Source of the DNA: Microbacterium lemovicicum | GTDB lineage: Bacteria > Actinomycetota > Actinomycetes > Actinomycetales > Microbacteriaceae | DNA length: 64,000 nucleotides | Assembly (NCBI RefSeq): GCF_003991875.1 | Contig: NZ_CP031423.1 | Coordinates: forward strand, 186,001-250,000 | Direction: 5' to 3' | In this document: positions 16,957 through 24,210 of the stretch, in pieces | Numbering within the stretch: position 1 is the stretch's first letter | Layout of the letters: each line of letters opens with the position of its first letter | Made by a program: the position numbers and the translations under genes | The notes under the pieces: model-generated | What the model saw: only the letters and a program-made list of their open reading frames with translations | Database searches by the model: none | What the model was told of the DNA's origin: nothing

Positions 16957-18150
16957 CTACCGAGTCAAAGCCTGGTCGTACCAGCCGTCCACAGCTCCAG
17001 GCAAGCGATCGATGCTCCAGCGGCTGGTCGGCGTTCCGCCCGCTGCGGCTGCGAGCAGTAGCTGCTCGGCGAGGTTCTTCACGATGTCCCCTGAGAGGGA
17101 CGCGGGGAAGACGTTAGGAGATGCCAACAAGGGTGGGCCCCCGAGGGGAAGGCACACGGTCGGGCAACCGATCGAGTTGGCCTCCGCTGCCACCCAGCCC
17201 GCCTGATCGTGCATCGAGGGGAAGAGGAACACCTGGGCCTGAGCGATGGCCTGGAGTACTTCAGCGCGGGGACGTTGGCCGAGGAACACCACGCGGTCCG
17301 ACACCCCGAGGTCCCGCGCGCGGCTCTCGAGTCGCGTCCGGTCGTAGCCGGCCCCATAGATCTCCAGCCGCCAGCCGACCGCCCGGGGGTGCGCAATGGT
17401 GTCGATGGCGAGGGCGGCGCCCTTCCAGGCCAGCAGCCGTCCCGCGAACACGGCCGTCTTCGCTGAAAGCTCCTTCGCGCGAGCGGGTAGATCGTCCAAA
17501 GACGCATTCGGCTCGATCACGACGGCGCTCCCCCGTCGTTCGAAATGATCACCGACCTGCGGATTCTGTGCCACGACAAGGGCGGCACGGCGTGCAACGG
17601 GGTCGCCGCCGATACTGCGAGCTGCCGAGGTGATGGCCTTCCGCGCAACCTCGGTGACGATCCCGCGAAGGCCGAGCCACTTGGCGAGTCGTCTGACGGG
17701 CACACTGCTCGATCCGCCGACCGGCCCCCAGATGAAGGGAAGGTCAGGAACGGCAGTGAGCCCGGACGGCATCCAGTCGTTCGCGAAGGTCACGTGGTGC
17801 GCCAGGTTGAAGTGATGCTCGGCGTGTAGTCGACGTGCTGTGCGACCGAGTGCCCTCTGCCAGAGCAGGTAGTACCAGTACAAATCCCAGGACCGCTTCT
17901 TGAGCCGCACGAGGCGAGGACTGAGATCGAGGTAGACGGGGTGGAGGCGCGACGCGAGTTTCGGATCCGTCGCGAGCGCGCTCTCGATCGATTCACGGAA
18001 CCGGGGCCGCGTGACGACCCACACGTCGCAGCTCTCCGAGGCTGCCCGCGCGAACTCCCAACCGGCTCGCGCCTCGGGCTCACTGAGCGGACCGCACGCA
18101 TACGCGCTGAGAAGGACCCGCCGGCGTCGGGTCGACTCCACGCCGCTCAC
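16957..18150 (-). CDS. Glycosyltransferase family 4 protein
   Basis: A 397-residue GT-B transferase. The N-terminal domain has LLSAYACGPLSEPEARAGWE, the Gly-rich nucleotide-sugar loop of this subgroup, and PFIWGPVGGSSSVP. The C-terminal donor domain has VFAGRLLAWKGAALAIDTI, VVFLGQRPRAEVLQ and FLFPSMHDQAGWVAAEANS, with the conserved E-x7-E-like region. The GTG/ATG start overlaps the stop of the GT2 gene upstream by 4 bp (ATGA), so the two are co-translated and probably add consecutive sugars to the lipid-linked repeat unit at the inner membrane face. Donor and acceptor are unknown. Confidence 0.88.
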   Translation of the reverse strand: MSGVESTRRRRVLLSAYACGPLSEPEARAGWEFARAASESCDVWVVTRPRFRESIESALATDPKLASRLHPVYLDLSPRLVRLKKRSWDLYWYYLLWQRALGRTARRLHAEHHFNLAHHVTFANDWMPSGLTAVPDLPFIWGPVGGSSSVPVRRLAKWLGLRGIVTEVARKAITSAARSIGGDPVARRAALVVAQNPQVGDHFERRGSAVVIEPNASLDDLPARAKELSAKTAVFAGRLLAWKGAALAIDTIAHPRAVGWRLEIYGAGYDRTRLESRARDLGVSDRVVFLGQRPRAEVLQAIAQAQVFLFPSMHDQAGWVAAEANSIGCPTVCLPLGGPPLLASPNVFPASLSGDIVKNLAEQLLLAAAAGGTPTSRWSIDRLPGAVDGWYDQALTR

Positions 18151-19091
18151 GACGACGCCCGACGCCGGCGACCGTACTCGTTGTGGGCGTAGCCGGCGAC
18201 ACCGGCCAGCATTCCCAGTCCCCGGTAGACCATCCGATGCCCCTTCGCGCGATGCGACGAGTTACGGGTGACAACACCGGCGATCCAGCGCGCACACCCG
18301 TAGAAGACGCGTCCGGCGCCGCGCGACACCACCCTCGCGCGAGCGATCAGGCGTCGTCGCGGGCTGCCGGCCAGCGCGAGATCCACCCGAGCCGAGGTGT
18401 TACCGAAGCGGAACGTCCTCATGAGGACCCACTTCTTCGTGAATCGGTTCTCTTCTTCCTGCTCGACCACGACCGCGGCCTCCGCCCAGCGGATCTCCCC
18501 GCCGCGAGCGGTCAGCTGCCTCGTGAACATGCTGTCGCTACCGCCGGTCAAGCCGAAGCGCTCGTCGAATCGCAGGCCCAGCGCGCGAATGGTGGGCAGA
18601 TGGAGGAGGAGGTTGTTGGTGGCTGCCTCGTTCATGGGCTGGCCGTCAACGCGCACGGGGCGGATGAACGCCCCACTGTCACGGATCCAGGGTTCGAGCT
18701 GCGCCGGAAACACCGTTACGACTTTGCCGGCTACCGCCGCGGCGCCGGTCTCGCGCTGTCGCTGAGTGATCGTGTCAAGCCAGCCGGGTTGGACCACTTC
18801 GTCATCGTCGAGAAAGATCAGGACATCGGACGTGGCGGCTTCGTCGAGCGCTCGATTGCGCGCGGCTGCTATTCCCGGCGTCGATTCGACGAAGTACCGA
18901 GCTCCGTACTTTTCGGCGACGTCACGACCAGTCGCGCGGGGGTCGTTATCGATCACGAGGATTTCGTGGGAAGCAGTTCCCGCACGGTTCGCCTCGTCGA
19001 CTTGCGAACGGATTGCGTTCAACGCATTCGCCAGCGGCCCCGGCCGCTTGAAAGTCGCGAGAGCGACGGTAACTGGACCCACACCCGTCAT
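18147..19091 (-). CDS. Glycosyltransferase family 2 protein
   Basis: A 314-residue GT-A transferase. The nucleotide-binding start is VTVALATFKRPGPLANALNA and the metal-binding acidic cluster is VLIFLDDDEVVQPGW. The acceptor-side GGSDSMFTRQLTARG, with its ED-like acidic pair, follows. The C-terminal ~70 residues are Arg-rich and amphipathic, probably holding the enzyme at the inner membrane face. I chose the ATG at 19091; AGGAGG lies about 12 bases upstream, slightly far. It is coupled by ATGA to the GT4 gene at 16957 and transcribed away from the two-domain transferase at 19239. Sugar specificity cannot be read. Confidence 0.87.
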   Translation of the reverse strand: MTGVGPVTVALATFKRPGPLANALNAIRSQVDEANRAGTASHEILVIDNDPRATGRDVAEKYGARYFVESTPGIAAARNRALDEAATSDVLIFLDDDEVVQPGWLDTITQRQRETGAAAVAGKVVTVFPAQLEPWIRDSGAFIRPVRVDGQPMNEAATNNLLLHLPTIRALGLRFDERFGLTGGSDSMFTRQLTARGGEIRWAEAAVVVEQEEENRFTKKWVLMRTFRFGNTSARVDLALAGSPRRRLIARARVVSRGAGRVFYGCARWIAGVVTRNSSHRAKGHRMVYRGLGMLAGVAGYAHNEYGRRRRASS

Positions 19092-19238
19092 ATGACGCCC
19101 CGTCCTCCTGCCGGTGAGACTTCCGAGCATGTCACATGATGGACACGGGTGTGATTTCAGGACGACGCGCGCCCAGCCTAAAATCAACCTCGTCGGTTCC
19201 GCCGGTGTCCGAGTCGACCAGAGAGCGAGCGCGGCTAT

Positions 19239-21284
19239 ATGTCCATCGACGCCGGCGCATGCGCCGTCCTCATCGTCAATTACGGTTCTCACGAGCTGAT
19301 CCGCCGAAATACGATGCTCTCTCAGCTCCCAACCGGCATCAGGGTCTTCGTCGTCGACAATCCGACGACCGTGGAGGAGCGTGCGGCCGTCGCTGCGCTC
19401 AGCGAGGAGTCCGGATGGCGACTTCTCACGCCGGACGAAAACCTCGGATTCGGCGGGGGCATGAACCTCGCCGCGTCGGTCGCTCTGAGCGACGGATGCC
19501 AAGTGCTGCTCGCCCTGAATCCGGACGCATACCTGGTGGAAGACGCCACGATCAGACTGCTCGAGTACGCGTACGACCACCCGAGAGCCATCGTGGCTCC
19601 GAGGATAAGTCGTCCGGATGGGAGGCCGTTCTCCTCGATGATGAGTCTCGACCTGACGTCTGGATCCGTCGGGCGAGCCGACTCCGGCGTGACGGCTGGC
19701 GCATCGGTTGCGTGGCTGAGCGGCGCATGCTTCGCGATGAGCGCCACGTTGTGGCGTGAGCTCGACGGCTTCGACGACGACTATTTCCTCTACTGGGAGG
19801 ACATAGATCTGTCCTTTCGAGCGCGGAGCATCGGGGCTGAGCTGCGCTTGCTGGAGGACGCGGTGGCCATCCATGACCCTGGCGGAACGCAAGAGCAGCG
19901 AGGCCGGGCGAAGTCGTCGATTTACTACTTCTTCAACACCCGCAACCGCCTCCTCTTTGCCGCGAAACACCTGCCGCGGGCCGATCGGATGCGCTGGCTC
20001 GCCAGGTCCGCAGGCGAGGGTTATCGCATCCTCCTCCGGGGTGGGCGACACCAGTTGGCTGCTCCGCGGCGTTCGGTGCTTCCCGTCATACGCGGCACGA
20101 TCGCTGGTGCGGCGGCGGTGCTGCGCTCCGTCCGCAGTCGATCGGTGCGCCCTCGATCCGGCCAGGGGCTTCCGCATCCCGCTGTCCGTTCGCAGTTCAT
20201 CTTCGCGCCCCGAGCGCGCCTATATGAAACGGTGCGAAGCGCACATCTGGAGCGAGCTCACCAGATGGCGCCGGCAGCCATCGTCTACCGCTGGCGGCGG
20301 TACGATTTCGACCCGTCGCTCACGGACGGGCTCGAGATGGTTCGGTTGGGGCGGCTCTCGGCCGGCTTCGTCCTCCGCCGCTCGAACGTGCGCGAGCTCG
20401 AGATCAACGAGCCGCTGATGTACGCCAGCCTGCCGACTTCAGCGATTGTCATCGCGCTCGTCTCCTTTCTTCGTGCGTCGCACCGACGGCCACGTCTCGT
20501 CGCCTACGCGATCGAGAACAGCAATCCCTTCGCCCAGCAGGGGGGCTCCGTCCGGGCCCGTCTGCAACGTCGAGTCAGATTTGCGATCGCCCGGTTCGTG
20601 TGGCGTCGGATCGACAGGGTGGTCTACGGCACCGAGTCGTCGCGCGATCTGTACCGCTCGCTGCTGGGACCATCCGGCGGCGCCGAGAAGGTCATCCTCG
20701 CGCTCCCGGCACGTATGAAGGCCGGCCACATCTCCAAGCCGCTTCCCACGGTCGTCTTCCTCGGCGCACTGGTGCAACGCAAAGGGCTGCCGCTTCTACG
20801 TGAGGCGTGGCCCATTGTCCGCCATCGACTTCCTGATGCCACGTTGACGGTGATCGGGAAGGGCGCACTGCAGTCTGATGTCGAGAAATGGGCGGCCGAA
20901 GACGAGACGGTCACCTTCATAGCCGATCCGCCCCGGGCCACCATCCGAGACGAGCTCGCCAAGGCGAGAGTCCTCGTGCTTCCGTCTCAGCCGAGCGCGA
21001 CGTGGCGCGAGCAAGTCGGCCTGCCGATCGTCGAAGGGCTGCAGCAGGGGTGTGCGATCGTGACGACTGATCAGACGGGCCTGGCAACGTGGTTGGCCGA
21101 ACGCGATCATGGTGTCGTGTCCTCACCCAGCAGCGCTGGCGAGCTCGCTTCCACGATCGTGACGCAGCTCGAGCGCGGTGACCGGGCAGTGCACATCACC
21201 GGGTCCTTGCCAGAAGAAGATGGGCGTCTGGAAGCGGACGCGTGGTTGTTCGCGGATGAGAGCACCGCTGAAGGGAAGATGTGA
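19239..21284 (+). CDS. Two-domain glycosyltransferase (GT2 followed by GT4)
   Basis: A 681-residue fusion. The N-terminal GT2 domain (about 1-270) resembles rhamnosyltransferases: CAVLIVNYGSHELIRRN, LTPDENLGFGGGMNLA, LLALNPDAYLV, and WEDIDLSFRARSIGAELRLL with the acidic ED of the active site. After a basic linker (about 290-330) a GT-B-type domain follows (about 340-670). It carries VFLGALVQRKGLPLLREAW, TLTVIGKGALQSD and QVGLPIVEGLQQGCAIVTTD. Two transferases in one chain would add two sugars in succession or build an alternating disaccharide. The stop overlaps the next gene's ATG as TGATG, so the CDP-alcohol phosphotransferase is co-translated. No break between the domains is seen; the frame is continuous. 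Confidence 0.87.
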   Translation: MSIDAGACAVLIVNYGSHELIRRNTMLSQLPTGIRVFVVDNPTTVEERAAVAALSEESGWRLLTPDENLGFGGGMNLAASVALSDGCQVLLALNPDAYLVEDATIRLLEYAYDHPRAIVAPRISRPDGRPFSSMMSLDLTSGSVGRADSGVTAGASVAWLSGACFAMSATLWRELDGFDDDYFLYWEDIDLSFRARSIGAELRLLEDAVAIHDPGGTQEQRGRAKSSIYYFFNTRNRLLFAAKHLPRADRMRWLARSAGEGYRILLRGGRHQLAAPRRSVLPVIRGTIAGAAAVLRSVRSRSVRPRSGQGLPHPAVRSQFIFAPRARLYETVRSAHLERAHQMAPAAIVYRWRRYDFDPSLTDGLEMVRLGRLSAGFVLRRSNVRELEINEPLMYASLPTSAIVIALVSFLRASHRRPRLVAYAIENSNPFAQQGGSVRARLQRRVRFAIARFVWRRIDRVVYGTESSRDLYRSLLGPSGGAEKVILALPARMKAGHISKPLPTVVFLGALVQRKGLPLLREAWPIVRHRLPDATLTVIGKGALQSDVEKWAAEDETVTFIADPPRATIRDELAKARVLVLPSQPSATWREQVGLPIVEGLQQGCAIVTTDQTGLATWLAERDHGVVSSPSSAGELASTIVTQLERGDRAVHITGSLPEEDGRLEADAWLFADESTAEGKM

Positions 21285-22033
21285 TGGCCGACGAAACGTG
21301 GGGGCAGGCACTGCGGCGGTTGGGGTCAGCACAGAAAGGGCACGCACGGGGCGCCCCGGCGTACTCCGTGTACGTCAATCGTCGGGTGGGCAGGGTGCTG
21401 GCTGCGACCGCATACGTCATGGGGCTCACGCCCAACGGAGTGACGGCGGTGAGCGCCGTCTTCACCTTCACCGGGATCATTCTCCTCGTGGCCGTTCCCA
21501 CGGCGCCTTGGCTGGGAATCGTCGTAGCCCTTCTTCTTGCGCTGGGGTATGCATGGGATTCGGCTGATGGTCAGCTCGCCCGCTTGCAAGGCGGTGGAAC
21601 GATCGCAGGGGAATGGCTGGACCACTTCGTCGACGCGATAAAGATCGCGACTTTACACCTAGCCGTCCTCGTGGGCCTGTTCCGTTTCACCGACATCTCC
21701 GCGGGGTGGCTGCTGGTCCCACTCGGATTCAGCGTCGTGGCAACGGTTTCCTTCTTCGGCACACTGCTCAACGACCTTCTCAAGGGTGCGCGGGGGGTCG
21801 CTTCCAGCCAGGCGCGCGGAGGCGGCACAGCATTGAGATCGCTGGTGCTGGTGCCGACCGATTACGGTCTGCTGTGCCTGGTCTTTGTTCTATGGGGGTG
21901 GCCGACGCTGTTCCTGGCCGTCTACGCGCTCTTGGGTGTCGCCTGCACGGCCTTCCTCGCGCTCGCCGCCGTGAAGTGGTTTCGCGAGATGCGCAGGATC
22001 GACGCTCCTGTTACCGCCGGAGGAGCGAGCTGA
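21284..22033 (+). CDS. CDP-alcohol phosphotransferase family membrane protein
   Basis: A 249-residue membrane enzyme with the complete CDP-alcohol phosphotransferase signature. It reads DSADGQLAR, eight residues, then G, three, D, three, D (D92, D95, G96, R100, G109, D113, D117). Five to six hydrophobic segments surround it. The family moves a phospho-alcohol from CDP-alcohol to a second alcohol, usually in phospholipid synthesis. Here it lies inside a polysaccharide locus and is coupled (TGATG) to a two-domain glycosyltransferase. The ATG at 21284 has GAAGGGA 7 bases upstream; a GTG at 21281 is an alternative. A cytidylyltransferase at 10384 could supply the donor. Its product may be a phosphodiester-linked substituent or an unusual lipid anchor (inference). 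It overlaps the convergent glycosyltransferase gene by 23 bp. Confidence 0.88.
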   Translation: MADETWGQALRRLGSAQKGHARGAPAYSVYVNRRVGRVLAATAYVMGLTPNGVTAVSAVFTFTGIILLVAVPTAPWLGIVVALLLALGYAWDSADGQLARLQGGGTIAGEWLDHFVDAIKIATLHLAVLVGLFRFTDISAGWLLVPLGFSVVATVSFFGTLLNDLLKGARGVASSQARGGGTALRSLVLVPTDYGLLCLVFVLWGWPTLFLAVYALLGVACTAFLALAAVKWFREMRRIDAPVTAGGAS

Positions 22034-23171
22034 CAGCAGTCATCATCGTGCCGATATCTTTGCGGTAACGCGCAGGGGAGTAGCGGGCGGAAGCGGCGGC
22101 GGCCTCGTCTTCCAATTGCGGAGCGAGGTTCGGCCAGCCCGCCACCGCAGAGCGGAGTGCCTCAGCGATGGCAGACGAGTCATCTGGGGCGAACAGGATG
22201 GCCGTTGCGACCCCCGCGGTAGCCTCCCGGAGCCCGCTGGTGTCACTCGCCAGAACGACACGCCTCGCGATGACGCCTTCGACCGCTGTGTTCCCGAACG
22301 GCTCGTCGAGCCTCGAAGGCACGACGAGGATGTCGTTCTCCTCGACGACGGACCAGATGTCCTGTCGGAAACCCAGCAGGCGAACCCGCTCCTCAAGTCC
22401 GAGCGCAGTGATGCGCTGGCGCAGTGCGTCCTCGAACCACTCATAACCCGGGAAGACGCCGCCGAGCAGATCGAGGCGCATGTCAGGGAGGTCGGTGTCC
22501 AACAGTGCAAGTGCCTCAATGAGAAGGTCCGGTCCCTTGCGAGGGGAGAGGCGTCCGACATAGACGACCCGGACCGGTGCCTCGAGTCGTTCCCGTGGGA
22601 TTGCAACGCGCTGAGGCCCTGCCACTCCGTTGTAGACGACCACCGCGCGCTCGGCCATCCTCGGGAAGGCCTCCCTGAGGACGCCACGGCTGAACTCGCT
22701 GTTGACCAGCACCTTCTGGGCCAAAAGGGCGGGAGCGTACATCCCCCGCTTCACAAGAGCGGAGGCGCCCTGCTCGCCCTCATGGAGATGAACCACGGCG
22801 GGGATCCTCGACCACCGAGCCGCGACCGGCCAGAGCGGGAGCGTCACAGTGCTCACGTAGACGGCGTCTGGTTGCAGGGCCTTCAGTATCTTCCTCGAGC
22901 TGCGGAGGCCTCGGATGGTCCCTGACAGCAGCCGTGGCCAGCCTGCGGGCTTCAGAAGACTCTTGCGGAGGACCAGTGTCGGAGCGATGACGACGTCGGC
23001 ACCCGCCGCGCGGAGTTCAGTGGTCAGCGGTCCATCATCGGGCAGGACGACGGTGACGTCGGCGCCGGCCTCCCGCATTCCGGCCACGCTCTCGAGCATG
23101 ACGCGATCTGAGCCGTACAGCTCTGCGCTGGGGTGTGCGACCAGATAACGGCGGACGTGTTCGCGGGGCAT
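22011..23171 (-). CDS. Glycosyltransferase family 4 protein
   Basis: A 386-residue GT-B transferase. It opens with RRYLVAHPSAELYGSDRVML, where the AELYGSDR loop is typical of polysaccharide GT4 enzymes. AVVHLHEGEQGASALVKRG and VLVNSEFSRGVL follow. The donor domain has VVYVGRLSPRKGPDLLIEAL, RVRLLGFRQD and VVPSRLDEPFGNTAVEGVIA, with the E-x7-E pair. The ATG at 23171 has AGGAG about 10 bases upstream. It stands alone on the minus strand, its 3' end overlapping the CDP-alcohol gene convergently. It is probably one of the sugar-adding steps of the repeat unit; specificity is unknown. Confidence 0.88.
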   Translation of the reverse strand: MPREHVRRYLVAHPSAELYGSDRVMLESVAGMREAGADVTVVLPDDGPLTTELRAAGADVVIAPTLVLRKSLLKPAGWPRLLSGTIRGLRSSRKILKALQPDAVYVSTVTLPLWPVAARWSRIPAVVHLHEGEQGASALVKRGMYAPALLAQKVLVNSEFSRGVLREAFPRMAERAVVVYNGVAGPQRVAIPRERLEAPVRVVYVGRLSPRKGPDLLIEALALLDTDLPDMRLDLLGGVFPGYEWFEDALRQRITALGLEERVRLLGFRQDIWSVVEENDILVVPSRLDEPFGNTAVEGVIARRVVLASDTSGLREATAGVATAILFAPDDSSAIAEALRSAVAGWPNLAPQLEDEAAAASARYSPARYRKDIGTMMTAVSSLLRR

Positions 23172-23341
23172 GACTTCGCTCTCCTGAGTCCGACGGTCGA
23201 GTCGCCATCGTATCGGAGTGCCAGCCGCAATCATCAGGTGACTCAGACCACTGTGTCAGCCTGTATGCAGGCGGGAGCCGATACGCTGAGCCCACGACCG
23301 GTCCGGGGGGACTGTCGTACAGCCTGGGGGAGAGGCGCGAC

Positions 23342-24016
23342 ATGACAGACATTGAGACTTCCGCGCGGGATGAAGCGGCAATACGATCACGCCGCCGCAT
23401 ATGGCTGATTACCGGTGTTGCCGGGGGTGCCGCCGTCGTCGCGCTGATCTGCGCACTGCTCTTCATTCCCCGGACCGTCAGCCCCGGAGCCTCTACAGAT
23501 GCGGCGCCTGATGACGTTGCGGTGGTTACGCCGACGACAGAGCCTGCTGCGCCAGCGGTGAGGCCGGAGGGTGACACCGTTACGCCACCTCCGGCGACGG
23601 GGGTGCCCGATGACGCGTACCCCGAGCTGGAGCCAGTGCCTGTCGATTCCATCGTGGACACGCAGGGACTGAGAGTTGCGCTGACGCGTTTCGAGTCCGT
23701 GCAGGGCGAGGTTCAGGGGCCGGGCGAGGTCGCCGGCGCAGCAGTGCGGGTGACGCTTTCCCTCACGAATGAAGGCGACGGAGATCTCGATCTGGATCTG
23801 GTCGTACTCAATGCCTTCATGGGAAATCAGCGCGATCCTGCCGAGACGTACGAACAGCCGGGCGGCTCGCCGGTGACGGGCACTCTTGCGCCGGGGGAGA
23901 CCGCGGAAGGTGTCTACCTGTTCCGTATCCCGGAGGACCGTAGGGGAGACGTCACCTTCATCGTCGACTACCGCCAGTCGGAGAGCGCCGTGGTGTTTCG
24001 GGGCGCCATCTCCTGA
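23342..24016 (+). CDS. Membrane-anchored protein with an extracellular immunoglobulin-like (DUF4352-like) domain
   Basis: A 224-residue protein. A short cytoplasmic N-terminus with Arg residues is followed by one transmembrane helix (about 20-43, ending LLFIPRTVSP), then a Pro/Thr/Ala-rich stretch (about 45-90). The outer beta-rich domain (about 95-224) has RVTLSLTNEGDGDLDLDLVV and a TLAPGETAEGVYLFRIPEDR strand pair. This pattern, with 'pure strand plus NEG loop plus GE-x-A-x-G', is that of DUF4352-like telokin domains. A CTGGGGGA element lies 11 bases before the ATG. It directly precedes the giant surface protein, so a role at the cell surface with that protein is plausible but not shown. 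Confidence 0.75.
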   Translation: MTDIETSARDEAAIRSRRRIWLITGVAGGAAVVALICALLFIPRTVSPGASTDAAPDDVAVVTPTTEPAAPAVRPEGDTVTPPPATGVPDDAYPELEPVPVDSIVDTQGLRVALTRFESVQGEVQGPGEVAGAAVRVTLSLTNEGDGDLDLDLVVLNAFMGNQRDPAETYEQPGGSPVTGTLAPGETAEGVYLFRIPEDRRGDVTFIVDYRQSESAVVFRGAIS

Positions 24017-24073
24017 TTCCGGGGGACTGAGGTTCGGCGGATTTGTCCGCGAAGGCGGATTCGTGCGCAAAGG

Positions 24074-24101
24074 TTGTGAAGACGAGGACTTCTCACATAG
24101 A
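24074..24101 (+). promoter_or_regulatory. Candidate promoter for the giant surface-protein gene
   Basis: TTGTGA at 24074-24079 and CATAGA at 24096-24101 are separated by 16 bases and could serve as -35 and -10 hexamers for the housekeeping sigma factor. The position is right for a transcript that begins just before the CTGGGG element at 24112. The match is only moderate, and no transcript data are available. Confidence 0.35.
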
Positions 24102-24123
24102 GTTCTCTGAACTGGGGATTACC

Positions 24124-24210
24124 GTGCCTTCCGGGGCCGGTCAATGCTGCTCGCCGGGGGGCGAGCGGAATGGGGAAAAGTCGTGGCTAACACGCATGCT
24201 GTTCTGTTGA
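24124..24210 (+). CDS. Putative 28-residue leader ORF overlapping the start of the giant gene
   Basis: A GTG at 24124 with ACTGGGGA 5-6 bases upstream opens a 29-codon frame rich in Gly, Cys and Arg, ending at TGA 24208-24210. Its stop overlaps an in-frame TTG (24207) of the giant gene as TTGA, the geometry used for coupled translation. It could therefore be a regulatory leader peptide, and the giant protein might start at TTG 24207. The ribosome-site-like element is the main support. A chance ORF of this length in GC-rich DNA is quite possible. Confidence 0.25.
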   Translation: MPSGAGQCCSPGGERNGEKSWLTRMLFC

